Positions 23,471-35,500 of a stretch of 64,000 bases of DNA are shown here, piece by piece. This stretch comes from Brachionus manjavacas (Eukaryota; Rotifera; Eurotatoria; Ploima; Brachionidae), in assembly GCA_019054805.1 (NCBI GenBank), contig JAHQIY010000011.1, positions 2,175,001 through 2,239,000 of the forward strand, given 5' to 3'. A program made the translations under genes and the position numbers. The notes beneath the pieces were generated by a model. It was not told the origin of the DNA and did no database searches. It saw nothing but the letters and a program-made list of their open reading frames with translations. Numbering within the stretch: the first letter of the stretch is position 1; every line of letters starts with the position of its first letter.

Positions 23471-23689
23471 TAATAGAATACATTTTATTTTAAAATTTTA
23501 TTCAATTTCAAAAAAATCTGACTTTAACTAAACTTTATATCATTAAATTCAGAAAGTTAAATAAATAATCCTAAATTTTTTTTTTTTTTTGTGGCTTAAA
23601 CCGATAGCTCAAAAACTGATAAAAATAATAATACAAAAATAAAATATTTTATATCAATTTAACTAAAATAAATGATTAGACTATTTAGT

Positions 23690-23940
23690 TATGGTCAAAG
23701 TTGGTTAAAAGTCACAAAATAAATTCCCTTTTTTCAAAAGTCCAAGTCCGAACTTTTAATTTTTTTTTAAAAAAGTCCAACACTTGATAACCAGGAACGG
23801 AAGAAAATTAATTTTTCCTTGATTCTGATTGACGAATTCCCGATGCTATTTATTTGACTCAGTATAATTAAAAAGATTAAAAAAAAAAGGCCCCAGTTGA
23901 ACTTGACTTAAGACTTTTGACTTTCGAACAAATCTGGTAA
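23690..23940. repeat. AAGTCCAAGTCCGAACTT repeat, copy 1
   Basis: Contains AAAAGTCCAAGTCCGAACTT in one orientation and GACTTAAGACTTTTGACTTTCG near the other end, within TTAAAAGTCACAAA. A related block at 57370-57490 has TTAAAAGTCCC, AAGTCCAAGTTCGGACTTTT and TTAGACTTGACTTG. The inverted words at both ends suggest a MITE. Confidence 0.45.
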
Positions 23941-24179
23941 TGGCAGATAAGTAATTTAATCTTAAAAGGCAATACTGTTTCTGGTGTTTTGTGAAATTGA
24001 ATTTAAAAGTAAGAACAACTTCGAGTGTAAATGATTAGAATTATCACGAAGCCATTTTTTTCTACAAGTTTATTTCTGATGAGCTAATTTTTATTACTAC
24101 CCTTTTATTAACATTTTAAAGTATTTTAATATTCATATTTCGAAAGAAAAATAAAAGACCTATAGCTTTCCAGAAAGAC

Positions 24180-24940
24180 ACAAAAGCTGATGATTCTTTT
24201 GAATAAAGATTTATAAAAACTATTATGTAATTGAGGATCTTTAAAATGTAAAATAAAATTCAGTCATAGAAATATCGGAATAGCGGCTTTTTCGCTCTGG
24301 TAATCTGAAAAGTTCATTTTTTTTTTGGAATAATTAAACTTTTATTCCAATGTCTACGTAATTTTAAATATTGAACTTTTAAAATGTTTAATTTTTTATT
24401 TTTAAACTTTTAATAATGATCTTTTTTTTAACTCAAATTTATTGCATAATAAAAGTAAAATTAAAGCCAAGCCAACCCGATCTTAATAATTTTTATGGAA
24501 CATTAGGTTTAGAAAGTTTCGTTTAAGAATTGCTATATTATATTATTTTTAGCTGTGAAATTTTTTAATTATCCATTTTTATTAAATAAAATTCGTTTTC
24601 ATAAATAGTTTTACTTCTTTTTATATGAAACTAGAAAATATAATTAATCTAATCTTGGATTTGAAGATTTTCAAGGAAAAATTGAAGACGAAAAATGAAT
24701 TAATTAAATATTTCAAATGGAAAATAAATCAAATTCAAATTTAATTTTAAATAAAAATAAATAAATAATTGTTTCATTAATTATTTTTAAATCTGAAATA
24801 GACGAAAAAATGATTGAACAAAAAAATATCTTTTAAAAATTGTGATGTATTTAAACTTTCCAGTTTAGAATTCCAAGCATAAACAATAATGAGCCAATGT
24901 TGAGAACTTAAAATTATGAAATAATTTTTTTAATTGTTAA
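24180..24940. repeat. Long inverted duplication, left arm
   Basis: This block matches the reverse complement of about 31860-32540 by eye. Landmarks are AATCTGAAAAGTTCA (24303), TTGCATAATAAAAGTAAAATT (about 24442), CCAACCCGATCTTAAT, GACGAAAAAATGATTG, and CCAATGTTGAGAACTT (24894). The right arm carries about 150 bp extra within the last part. No coding capacity is seen. Confidence 0.65.
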
Positions 24941-27027
24941 TAAATCCATGATTTGAAAATTTTAATGAAAAAATTGAAGACGAAAAATTAATTAATTAAA
25001 TATTTCAAATGGGAAATAAATCGAATTCAATTATTAAAATTAGAAAAAAAAATTTTTCAATAGATTTTACAAAAAATTTTTTTTTATTGTTTTCAATAAA
25101 ATTCTAGATTTTTTAGTTTTATCTAGAATTATCTTTATTCTGATTAATTCAGATTAATTTCAATTTGTCAATATCTTAATTAGCTTTTATTTAATGAAAA
25201 ATAGATGACAATGCTCTTTTCTGTTTGAAATTACATTTTTGCTAAATAAGATTTCGGAAGTCTAAGAAACAGCCCACAAGCAATAATTTCGGAATGTAAA
25301 TTTAGAAAGAATTTGCGTAAATGTTTATCATTTACAGTAAAATATTTCTGTTCCTTATTTTATATTTAATCGTGTTTATATTTTTTTCTTTCTGTTGGAT
25401 CGGTTAGCATGATTAGTTGATTATTTTAAATATCAAAACAATTTGGTCTGAATGACTTGAAATTTGCTGAATATCATTTAATCTTTTGTTCTTAATTAAA
25501 TCAAAAAATTGGAATTTCACTAATCCATTTATTTAAAAAAATAAGCATCTTCTTATTTATCTAAATTTTAAATTTTTAAATAATTTAATTTAAGAAATAT
25601 TTTGTAAGTTTTTATAAGAATAATATAAGAGAAAATTTTCTTATTGCAAGAAGTTTGGTTTTACGAATTAAATTAAAATAACTTGATTTTCTTAATTATT
25701 TTCTTATTTCGTTTTCAGATTTTCGGGAATATCGTAACCGGTTCTTGTAGATTAGTATTTAAAACTATCAATTTTTAAATTTTTAACTTTTAGCTTTTCT
25801 GTTTAATTTAATTATTTTTTAACATACAGTTAAGCAATATTTATTCTATTCTTGACCTTCTAGAAAATCTTTAAATTCCAAATTTTGATCTAATAATGAT
25901 TTTAGCTCATTATTGTTGAATTTTAAAAGTTCTTAAAATTTTTTAAAATTTCATTCACTAATTGATGAATTTAAAATTTTCTTAACTTAAAATTGTTCCT
26001 AGTTTTTATTTAGTTTTTTTCTTCATCTAAACGTTCTTAAATTTTGAGAGAATTTTTAAATATCAAATTGACATTTTTAAGGTTTATTGATCTAAACCAT
26101 TACCCGAATAGTCTTTTAAAAATTCTTTTTTAGTACCTTTTGTGAACTTCATTATTTTAAGAACTTTAATCATAAGAAGTCCTTAATCATACTTATGTAT
26201 TCTTGTTGTAGTCTTGGTATATTCTTGGTGTTTTCGAAAATGGTTCTAAGTGTTTTTTTGAAATATATTCTAAGAGTATTCTGAAATACATTGCGAAATC
26301 CATAATTATACATATGCATGTATTTTCGAATACAGTGATGTATTTCTTTAAAAGTTAACCTAAGAATATGTATTTTTTCGTTCAAAAGAATAAGAATACA
26401 TCAAGAATACAAGAATTTATTCGAGAATCTATGCCTTTGTATTCTTTATGTATTTTCTATTTATTCCAGAATACATGGTCAAAAAGTACGTTTCTAAGAT
26501 TCATGTATATCATTTTTAGCTATTGATTTAAAAAAAATAAGTTTTTATATCAAAATTTTAATAATAAATAACAAACTTTATTAAACATAATATTTCAACC
26601 ATTGTTTTGAAATTTTTCAATAAAAAAATTCAATTTTTAATTAATATTAAAATGCAAGTTTAGGCCATTTTTTTTTGATACCAAAATGTGGATTATAAAT
26701 TTTTCTTTAAAGTTTTCAAATTAAATTTTAGAAGATTAATCGACTTTCTACATATATTTAATAATGTTAAATAATCAAGCTTTAATATCCGTAATTCGGA
26801 TTACGTTTAATAATTTAGCCGGATTATTAAGTGGCTATTAATAGGCGGCGGTGAAGCAATAAAAAAAGCAAAAACTGAAGCAAAATATATTTTATTATTT
26901 TGAAACCCAGTTTAATTTCAAATTATATTAAAAAAATTACTGTTGAACATTTTCAAACAAAATTTGTTAAAAGCAAATAAAATCAAAAAAATAAAAAAGT
27001 TTTTACAATTTGCGAAAAGATCGAATA

Positions 27028-27090
27028 TTGATAGAAACAGTACTGAATGTTAAGCTTTTTAAATTTTTCTGACATAATGAATTTTTTTTT
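27028..27090. repeat. Short interspersed repeat word cluster
   Basis: GATAGAAACAGTACTGAATGTTAAGC followed by AAATTTTTCTGA matches the reverse complement of 5075-5140 (TCAGAAAAAAAG...TTTAGTACTGTTTCTATC), and 49880-49930 carries the plus-oriented form. The full extent of this repeat family is unclear. Confidence 0.45.
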
Positions 27091-27149
27091 ATTTTAACCC
27101 TAAAAAAATTCAAAATTTAAAATTTATTTTTATTTAATTTTAACGGCAT

Positions 27150-28675
27150 TAATAAGTTGCTCTCAAAGCACTCGCCATCATTTTCAACAAATCATTAAAT
27201 GAGAGAGACGTACCGGATGAATGGAGGGAAGCGAACATTTTCCCATTGTATAAGAAAGGGAGTAAACTCACGGCGTCAAATTACAGACCAGTTTCCTTGA
27301 CATCAGTATGTTGTAAGGTAATGGAAGGAATAGTTAGATATTGGATAACAGCACATTTAAACAAGTATAGTTAAGGCGTGTGTAACTAACCTTTCGGAGT
27401 GTCAGCATAAGGTGTCGATGAGCGTGGGTAATAATAAGTGGGTGGATGTACTATACACGGACTTTGAGAAGCCTTTTGATATGGTTTCACATAGGAAACT
27501 ACTCATCAAGTTAAGAGCGTTTGGAATATGAGGTAAACTGCTCGACTGGATTAAGGCATTCTTGAGCAACAGAAGGCAAAAGGTGGTTATGGGAACGTCG
27601 GAATCAAGGTGGAGAAATATTACAAGTGGTGTGCCTCTAGGATCAGTATTAGGTTCCTTACTTTTCGTGATATATATCACTGACTCGCCAGACAAAATAA
27701 ATAACATTATGGAGATGAACGCTGATGATAGAAAGGTGATTTCGGAGGGGAACGAAATGTCGCAATCAGATTTACAAGCAGATATAAATGAAATAGATAA
27801 CTGGTGCAAGAAGTGGTCAATGTCCTTAAACAGTAAATGCAAAATCATGCATTACGGGAAGAAGAACCCAAGAAACAAATATTACATTCAACATGGGAAA
27901 GAAAAAGTATGATTGCAGGAATCGGAGATTGAGAAAGATCTGGCTATTATGGTTTCAAATGATGGGAAACATAATAAAAAAGTAGAAGCGGCGGTATCTA
28001 AAGCTATCAGTGCTTTAGGTAGAATGAGGAAAACTTTCAAATTTTTTAATAAAGAGTTGTTTAAAAAGCAGTACCCAGCTTTCTTCAGAACGCATTTAGA
28101 ATTCGCTTCGGCGGTATGGAATTCTATGACTAGAAGTGAAATTAATAAGGTCGAAGGAATCCAGAAAAGGGCGACTAAGATGGTAATATAATTTAAGAGG
28201 ATCAGTGTACGAAGAAAGACTTAGGGAGCTTGGTCTAACAGACCTGGAAAAAAGAAGAAAAAGAGGGGACTTAATACAAATATTTAAGATAAGGAAAGGG
28301 TTCGAGAAGGTAGATTTGGATATTAGAGAGAATGAGGGAGTAAGTGAGGGGACAGGCAGGAGACACAATAGCCAAATAACAAGGGATAAACAGGAAGGGA
28401 CAATGAGGGATAAGATCTTACTTAACCGAACAGCTACAACCTGGAACCTTTTACCCTCGGAAAAAGTAGGGACTGATACGGTCAATCAGTTTAAGGCCAA
28501 AATTGATAGACATATGAAGTCGGAGACCTGGAGAAGATCTGTTTACAGAATCTGATACTGAGGAACTTTGACTTAATGCAACCTAGGATGCAAGCTGATA
28601 AAGTGCAGCGTTATGAGCTGCACTCACACTTATGTGTTACAGCTCACACTACTTCTACTACTACTAAACTTTCCA
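27150..28675 (+). pseudogene. CR1/Jockey-like LINE, 3' half
   Basis: Largest LINE remnant. In order: IIFNKSLNERDVPDEWREA, FPLYKKGSK, NYRPVSLTSVCCKVME; after a stop, VDVLYTDFEKPFDMVSHRK; after another stop, LLDWIKAFLSNRRQKVV, SGVPLGSVLGSLLF, MNADDRK (catalytic Y/FADD box degraded to NADD), WCKKWSMSLNSKCKIMHYG, then EKDLAIMVSNDGKHNKK, RATKMVI, RKRGDLIQIFKIRKG and a C-terminal TATTWNLLPSEKVGTDTVNQFKAK ending near 28555. At least four in-frame stops interrupt the polyprotein. A 3' UTR of about 120 bp ends in a CTACTACTA-type tail near 28670. GC content is clearly above the surroundings, so the insertion may be fairly recent. Confidence 0.9.
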
Positions 28676-31600
28676 TTATTAATTTAAGTTTTCTTATTTG
28701 AAATCTTGTATTTTATTTTGTTTTAAAATAGGCTCTATGTCATTATAATGTTAAACAAATTAATCTTAATTTTAATAAAACTTGCATGTTTCTTTTCATT
28801 TTAATCAATATTTTATGTTATAAATAAGATTTATTACATACACAATGTTAATTTGATCATTAGAATATACCATTTATATATTTACGATAAAATAATAAAA
28901 TTTTAAAAATGCAATTTAAAAAAAATTTGCTTATACTCACTAAATTTTTTAAAAAATTTTCCCATTTTTAAGTAAGTCATATTATATTGATATTTTTACG
29001 CTTATGAAATGCTAAAACGCCTAGTTTAATTCTAATTAATATTTCTTTTCCTCGTTCCACGAAAAAGAAACTTTATTTCTATGAATTTTCTTCAGTTAAA
29101 AGCCAAATAACAGTTTCTGACGAAAATTTGCTAATTTTTAAACAAAATTCTATTAAGAATTTTAGAATAAATTTTTAACTAAAGAAATTAAACGGAAAAA
29201 TGTATAATTTTTATGCGTAATTTTAAAATAATAAATTTTAAATTTTTTAATCATAAAATCAACAATTTATAAGAAGATTAGCATGATTATATGATTTAAT
29301 TGAAACAAGATTTTTTTTTGCTTTTAGTTTTTGTTTTTAATTTACAACGCATTTAAATCGTAAAAATGAAAATTTTACTACAAATTTAAATACAAAAATT
29401 TTAATACAAAAAGATGAAAACATTTTTTTTGTTCAGCCTCGGACAGTGACTTTCTGAAACTTTAGCATGAACACAAAATAATTTAAAAAAATGAAAAAAA
29501 AAATTTTGTTGACTCGATCACAAAAAATTCATTTAAAAAGGACAAATTTTTATTATATTATTTATAGATTAAAATAGATTGATACAATTAAGAAAATAAA
29601 TTTGATTACTATAATTTGATACAAATTAATTTAACTTTAGTCTAGTTATTTTATTTAATTATTCTTTGCATTTTTTTCGTACAAATAAAATTTTTAAATT
29701 TTTTGCACTTTGATATTTAAAAAATAAAGCTTGTCGATTTGTTTCATTTTTTTAGTGTAATTTAAAAAAATAAATGTGAAAAAAAACTATGGTTTAATTT
29801 TTACATTTTTATTAAGAAAAATAAATAAATTAAACTTTTGAGAATTTCAAAATGCGAAGACAGATGTAATTTTTTAAAGATTGTTGAAAAATAGAAGGCT
29901 AACTTCAGCTTAATATTGAGAAAACAGCTGAGAAACACATGGAAAATGATGAAAGTAAATTTATTTAAATCTGTAACTCTGAATATTAAAATTGAAAAGT
30001 TTACAAAATTTTAATCCAGTTTCGGTTATGCAAAGGATGTATCACTTGATAGATATAAAAAAAGCTTAATTGATATTTTAGACAGCTTTAATAGGGTGCC
30101 ATCTAAATTTCTTTTTTTCTTCTCCAACAAAAAAGTATCAACTAAAAAAAATTTTTTTTAGGTAGACTTTTTATTCGCATTTTTTATCATTCATGGTCTA
30201 GGCTTTTCAATTCCATTATTAAAAATTATTAATTAAAAATTAAATTTGCAAATCAACACCAAGTTTTATTTTAATTATTTTTAGTTTTGTAATGAGTTGA
30301 AGAAATTTTGATTAAGGCTTTTTTAATAGATTTATTTTTAAACTCAAAGGTATATGCATCTGCTTTATAATGAATTTTGTATGCTTTAATTGTTATTAAT
30401 TTTGTTTTTTTAGGTTTTAATGGTAAAGCAATCAATGATTTATCAAAAAATGATTATCTGGATTTCTTTAAAATTTCAAAAGTATCAAAAATTACATAAT
30501 TTCTCGATCAGCGGAGTAAAAGAATTCCATTTTGAAACAAGAACAAAATCGAAAAATTCATCTAGATAACTTAATAGCTTAAACTATTTATTTTTCTCAA
30601 AAATACTTATTCAAAACTTAGCTAAACTCGCTTTGTTAATTTTCCTCGTATTCTTCGGATGAACTATCCGAATTAAGCTTTTTATTTTACAAAATTTTAT
30701 TAATCAATTTTTTTTAATATGAAGCAAAGCTTACAGGAATATTGAAACAATTGAAGGAATCCATCAAATTTTGATAAAAGTCTGAGCTTAAGAATTTTTT
30801 TATCTAAATTGATCAAGTGCAAGTGATCATTTATGCAAACTTTTATCATAGAAAACAGCTGGCCTAAAATATAAATGCTTCTTAGTTATTTAGAAAACAT
30901 AAAAGTTTATTTAAACAAAATATACATGATATTATTTTGTTTATTAGGCAAATGGTATTTTGACTAAAAATTTTAACTATATCAAAAATCTTAATCCTCA
31001 TGAATTATACAATTTGAATTTTACAAATGGTTTTTATTAAGCGTCTATTTTAAAGAGGGTAGCGCTGGTTTTTTATACAAAATTTCGTATGCCACCGCAA
31101 CACTTAATTCTTATTCAATTCATAATCAGGATTTCAAAAATGGATGATTATAGTTCATTAACTAAATAAAAATTTCAATAGATAATTATTTAAGAATTGT
31201 AATGCATAAAAGCGCTTATTATTCAACATAGGAGAGTTGCTTCCTGATAAAAAAATTAAAAATTACAAATGTAATAATCAAGGCACGTGCAGCTATACCG
31301 AAGTTATAGAATTCTCGAGAGCTCTAATTTTATAGAAAGTAATTTTTTTCTTTTTTCCAAATATTAATTGTATTTAGTTCTTTAAAATTTTTGGTCTCAT
31401 GAGAATTTTGTCATAACAAAAAACACTTAATTGTGATTGTATAAACATATTGACTTTAATCTAAAATTTAAAGTAATAATTTATTTTTTAAATGAAAAAA
31501 AAATTATTATCAAATGATATAGGATTTCTTATTTTCAATCAACATCTCAACGCAAAATTCGCTCATCATTTCATTATTTTGAAAATAAAGATTTATTAGT

Positions 31601-31850
31601 CTTTTCTAAGCTTCCGAATTAGCTTCATCACTTGAGAATTTAATCGCTGCGACTATTTATTTATTATTGTTACGAATTTGTTTTTAATTGTAAACAATTT
31701 TCATTCTTCTTTATCTAGTTCCAATTTTTTAAGAATTAATTTTTTTGAAAATTTTTTAATAAACAAAAAAATTCTCTCATTCATTGCGGTCTGATTAACT
31801 TCAAATTTCAAGGTAAATAAAAATTTGCACTATTATAAAAGATTTAATAA
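28676..31850. other. Gene-free stretch
   Basis: Very AT-rich sequence. I found no coding exon, RNA gene or clear repeat on either strand. Confidence 0.45.
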
Positions 31851-31859
31851 TCAAAAAAA

Positions 31860-32540
31860 ATATTTCATAATTTTAAGTTCTCAACATTGGTTTAACGAGG
31901 TTATTGTTTTGCTTGATTGCCAATTCTATAGATTTATTGAAAATTCTCAATTCGGTTGATCAGTTCCGAGACTAGTTTAAAATTGAATTTTTTTTTCTAA
32001 TTATTTAGAGAAATAAAGAAAATTAAAATAAACGCTTGAAATTCTAAGCTGAAAAGTTTAAAGACATCATAATTTTTAAAAGATATTTTTTTGGTTTATC
32101 ATTTTTCGTCTATTTCAAATCTAAAATTAATTAATGAAATATTTATTTATTTAGTTTTTATTTAAAACTATTTATTTAAACCTAATGTTCCTTTAAAATC
32201 ATTAAGATTGGGTTAGCTTTGTTTTAATTTTACTTTAATTATGCAATAAAATCGAATTCAAAAAAAGATCATTATTAAAAATTTAAAAAATAAAAAAATA
32301 AACATTTTAAAAGTTTCATATTTAAAATTTATTTTTTACGTAGATATTGGAATAGCAGTTTAATTTTGCCAAAAAAAAATTGAACTTTTCAGATTACCAG
32401 AGTATATTGCTTTTAAGCAAAAAAGCTGTTTTTCCAATTTTTTTATGACTGAATTTTATTCTACTTTTTAAAAACCCTCAATTATATTATAGATTTTATA
32501 AATCTTTATAGACAAAAATTGCAGAGATTATAGACAAAAA
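31860..32540. repeat. Long inverted duplication, right arm
   Basis: Reverse-complement counterpart of 24180-24940: AAGTTCTCAACATTGG (31877), CATCATAATTTTTAAAAGATA (32066), TTCGTCTATTTCAAATC, AATCATTAAGATTGGGTTAG, TTATGCAATAAAA, TGAACTTTTCAGATTACCAGAG (32382) and TGACTGAATTTTATT. A partial third copy lies at 33293-33370 (CATCATAATTTTTAAAAGATA ... TCTATTTCAAATTTAAAATTAA). Confidence 0.65.
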
Positions 32541-35500
32541 AGTTTTGCACGAGACTTGTTCAATTTTCTAATCAGTTAATTTTGCCTCTGAAAAAAAAAA
32601 GAAAATAATTTTTAAAAATTTTTTTTTATATGATAAATAAAATAGTTGCTACCAAAAAAAAACTAAGCCAACCTGATTTTTTTTCATGCTGGTTCATCAT
32701 CCAAGTTTAAAAAGCTCAATTTTGTCCATTTAAATAAATGAACAAGAATTATATTTTTTTTTAATTTTCGGAAGGTTTGAATAAAAATACACAGTGCCAT
32801 AAATACAGTACTGATTTGACAAGTGGATTTTACGTAAATTTACGAAATTTTTTTTTAAAGGTTCATTTTTAATTACTTTTTATTTCAATTAAAGCCTCAT
32901 TTTTTTGGTAAAACTCAATCGTCTCTTTCGGATGATGAGGAAATTTTTGTTTAAATTTTTTTCTCAATTCATTGGTAAAATCCTTTTGTGTGCCTTACTT
33001 GAAAGAATACTTGGTAATTTTTTCGAAAAATGAATTTAAACAAATTTACTTACAAACACCAGAGGAATCTTTATCAGAACCACTTATCGTTTTATTCAAA
33101 AAAATCTTTAGCTTTTGTGTCCTTCTGTAAAGCTATAGGTTTTTTGGGCGATTTATGTTGTCTTTTTTTGTTCTTTCTAAATTTTTCATCATTTTGTTCT
33201 AATGTTAAAATTGAATTTCACAGAACACCTAAACTTCTAAGATTAAATTATTTATCTGCCATTACTAAATTAATCATTTTTTATAGTCAATAGACATCAT
33301 AATTTTTAAAAGATATTTGTTTAATCATTCTTTTCTCTATTTCAAATTTAAAATTAATTAAAGAAATGAATTTAAATTTAATAAATTAAATTTAATTATT
33401 TATTTCGCAATTTAAATTTAATAATTTAATAATTTCAATCTATTTTCCAAGTATAAAAGTTTTTTATTTTTTATTGCTCTTGTTAACGTTTAACAACTTT
33501 TCTTTATAAAAATTAAACAGTAATTTTTTAAAATAATCGTCAATAATTTAAAAAAAATGAGTTTAAATTTAATGAAAAACATTCTTCTGCAGTTTTTTCT
33601 CCAAACTTCATCACCGAAAAAAACACTTAGATTTTAGAATTATTTATGATATAAAGTTTAGTTAAAGTCAGATTTTTTTTTTGAATAAAATTACTAAATA
33701 AAATGTATTCAATTTAGCTTAAAAAAAATGCTGTGTGGTAATTATTCAATATTTATCTTTAATTTTCAATACTTGTTGATTCTGTTTGAGTAATATTATG
33801 GTATCTTCATGATAAATTAGAACAAATTTTTGATGGATTTTTTTAAAGTTACTATTAAAAGCTTTTATAATAATGCTGATTCCACAAAAAAAGATGCTTT
33901 TAACTCTCTTTAATTCAAAAATATTCAAAATTCAATATCCTTAAATTTTTTTTCAGTAATTCTGAATTAGGCTAAAATATTTAAATTAAGCTTAAATTTA
34001 CATCGAAGGTTGAATCAAACAATTTTCTTTTGATGAAAAAAAAAATTAAAAAATCAGAATAGAAAGATTAAGATAGAAAAAAATAACACAAAAAACTAAT
34101 TTATTATTAAATTAGCTTTACAAATTTTTAACTAATTTAATTTTCTTGCTGTTCTTTTGTTCTGAAAAATACTATATCATGTAAACTTTTATTAACAAAA
34201 ATTTAATATAAAAATTTGTAAAATATTTAAGATTTTCTTTTTAGGCATTTTTTATACCTTTTTTTAACTCTCTAATAATAAATGAATAAACAAAAATATT
34301 TGACTCAAATAACAGAAGTCAAAACAACCATGGAATCGTTTTAAAAATAAAAAGTAGTTTTTCTTTTAAATTATTTTTAATGCAAAGTTACCTTTATTTA
34401 ATTTAGTGCAACTATTTTTATTCAAATTAAAGAAAAAAAAGTCCATAAAAATTTTTTTTTAGTCTAAGTCATATCATTGACTTCAAGACATGCATTTTCA
34501 TCAGATCCATAAAGGGAAGCTCGATTTTTACTAAGTCTCTTTTTTCCATGATATGAAATTTTCAACTTTATTTTAAACATTTAGAAAAAAATGGGCATTA
34601 AATATTTGAACAAAGATTAGATAATTTAATTACAGACAAAAACAAATAAGCACATATATTTTAAAACCGGGCACTTTTTTTTAGATAATAATTAAATATT
34701 TTAGCAGTGCAGGTAAATAGGAGCCAGAATTATTGAGGTAAGGCCTCGATTTGACGCCTGTTTCATTGTGTCTATGTTTGATTGTGATGAGTATTTAATA
34801 AGAGTAAATTGTTTTCCTCATAGAACTTTTTAAATTAAATCCATTTCCTGAAAAAATATCTAAATTTTAGTCTAATATATTGATAAACAAGAATTAGGAT
34901 TTTATTTCATGTAAATAAAAAATTTCACTCCGGATTTTGATTAATAAAATATTAATATATCATCGTTAAAGAAAAATAATGCGTCATTTTTTGAGTAAAA
35001 TTTAATTTGTGTCTACAGCTTAGGAAAAATAGTTTAATTGCATTTTTCATCAGTTTAATATCTTGATTTTTGGCTCAATTTAATTACGCAATAAATTCAC
35101 TTTTAACAGCAAGTTATTTCTTTATTTTAAAAAGCAAAGTTTATTTTTTTATTTCAGAAAATTCAAGACATAATATTCAAAAATGTTATACTGTTTTACG
35201 ATAGATGAAGCATTAGCTATTTAATTTTTCCCAAATAAAGCTAATTTTGCATCATAATCAGCGTTATGTTTGTCTTAATTTTGAATGCTAATTACTGGAT
35301 TATAAATTAACACAAATCATGTTTAGTCGAGAAAATAATTCCAACTGTAATCAACAGTAAAATTTTTATTATTTAAAGACACTTAATGTCATCAAGTTTC
35401 ATTATGTCAAGACTGAAAATTTATACTTACAAGCTTGAATCATTCAAATTAAGAATTATTTAAAATTTTGTTATTTTATTTTTTCAGTTTTCACCCATTT

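Larger units (their letters stand above)
23540..27150. other. Gene-free stretch with several repeats
   Basis: No coding exon was recognised. It contains a repeat related to 57370-57490 (23690-23940), one arm of an inverted duplication (24180-24940), a cluster of ATGTATTC/GAATACAT words (26165-26500), and a repeat containing GATAGAAACAGTACTGA (27028) that also occurs inverted near 5119 and 49910. Confidence 0.5.

Noticed and set aside
27402..28485. Minus-strand frames of 148 and 129 codons
   Set aside because: Antisense shadows of the plus-strand LINE reverse-transcriptase remnant.
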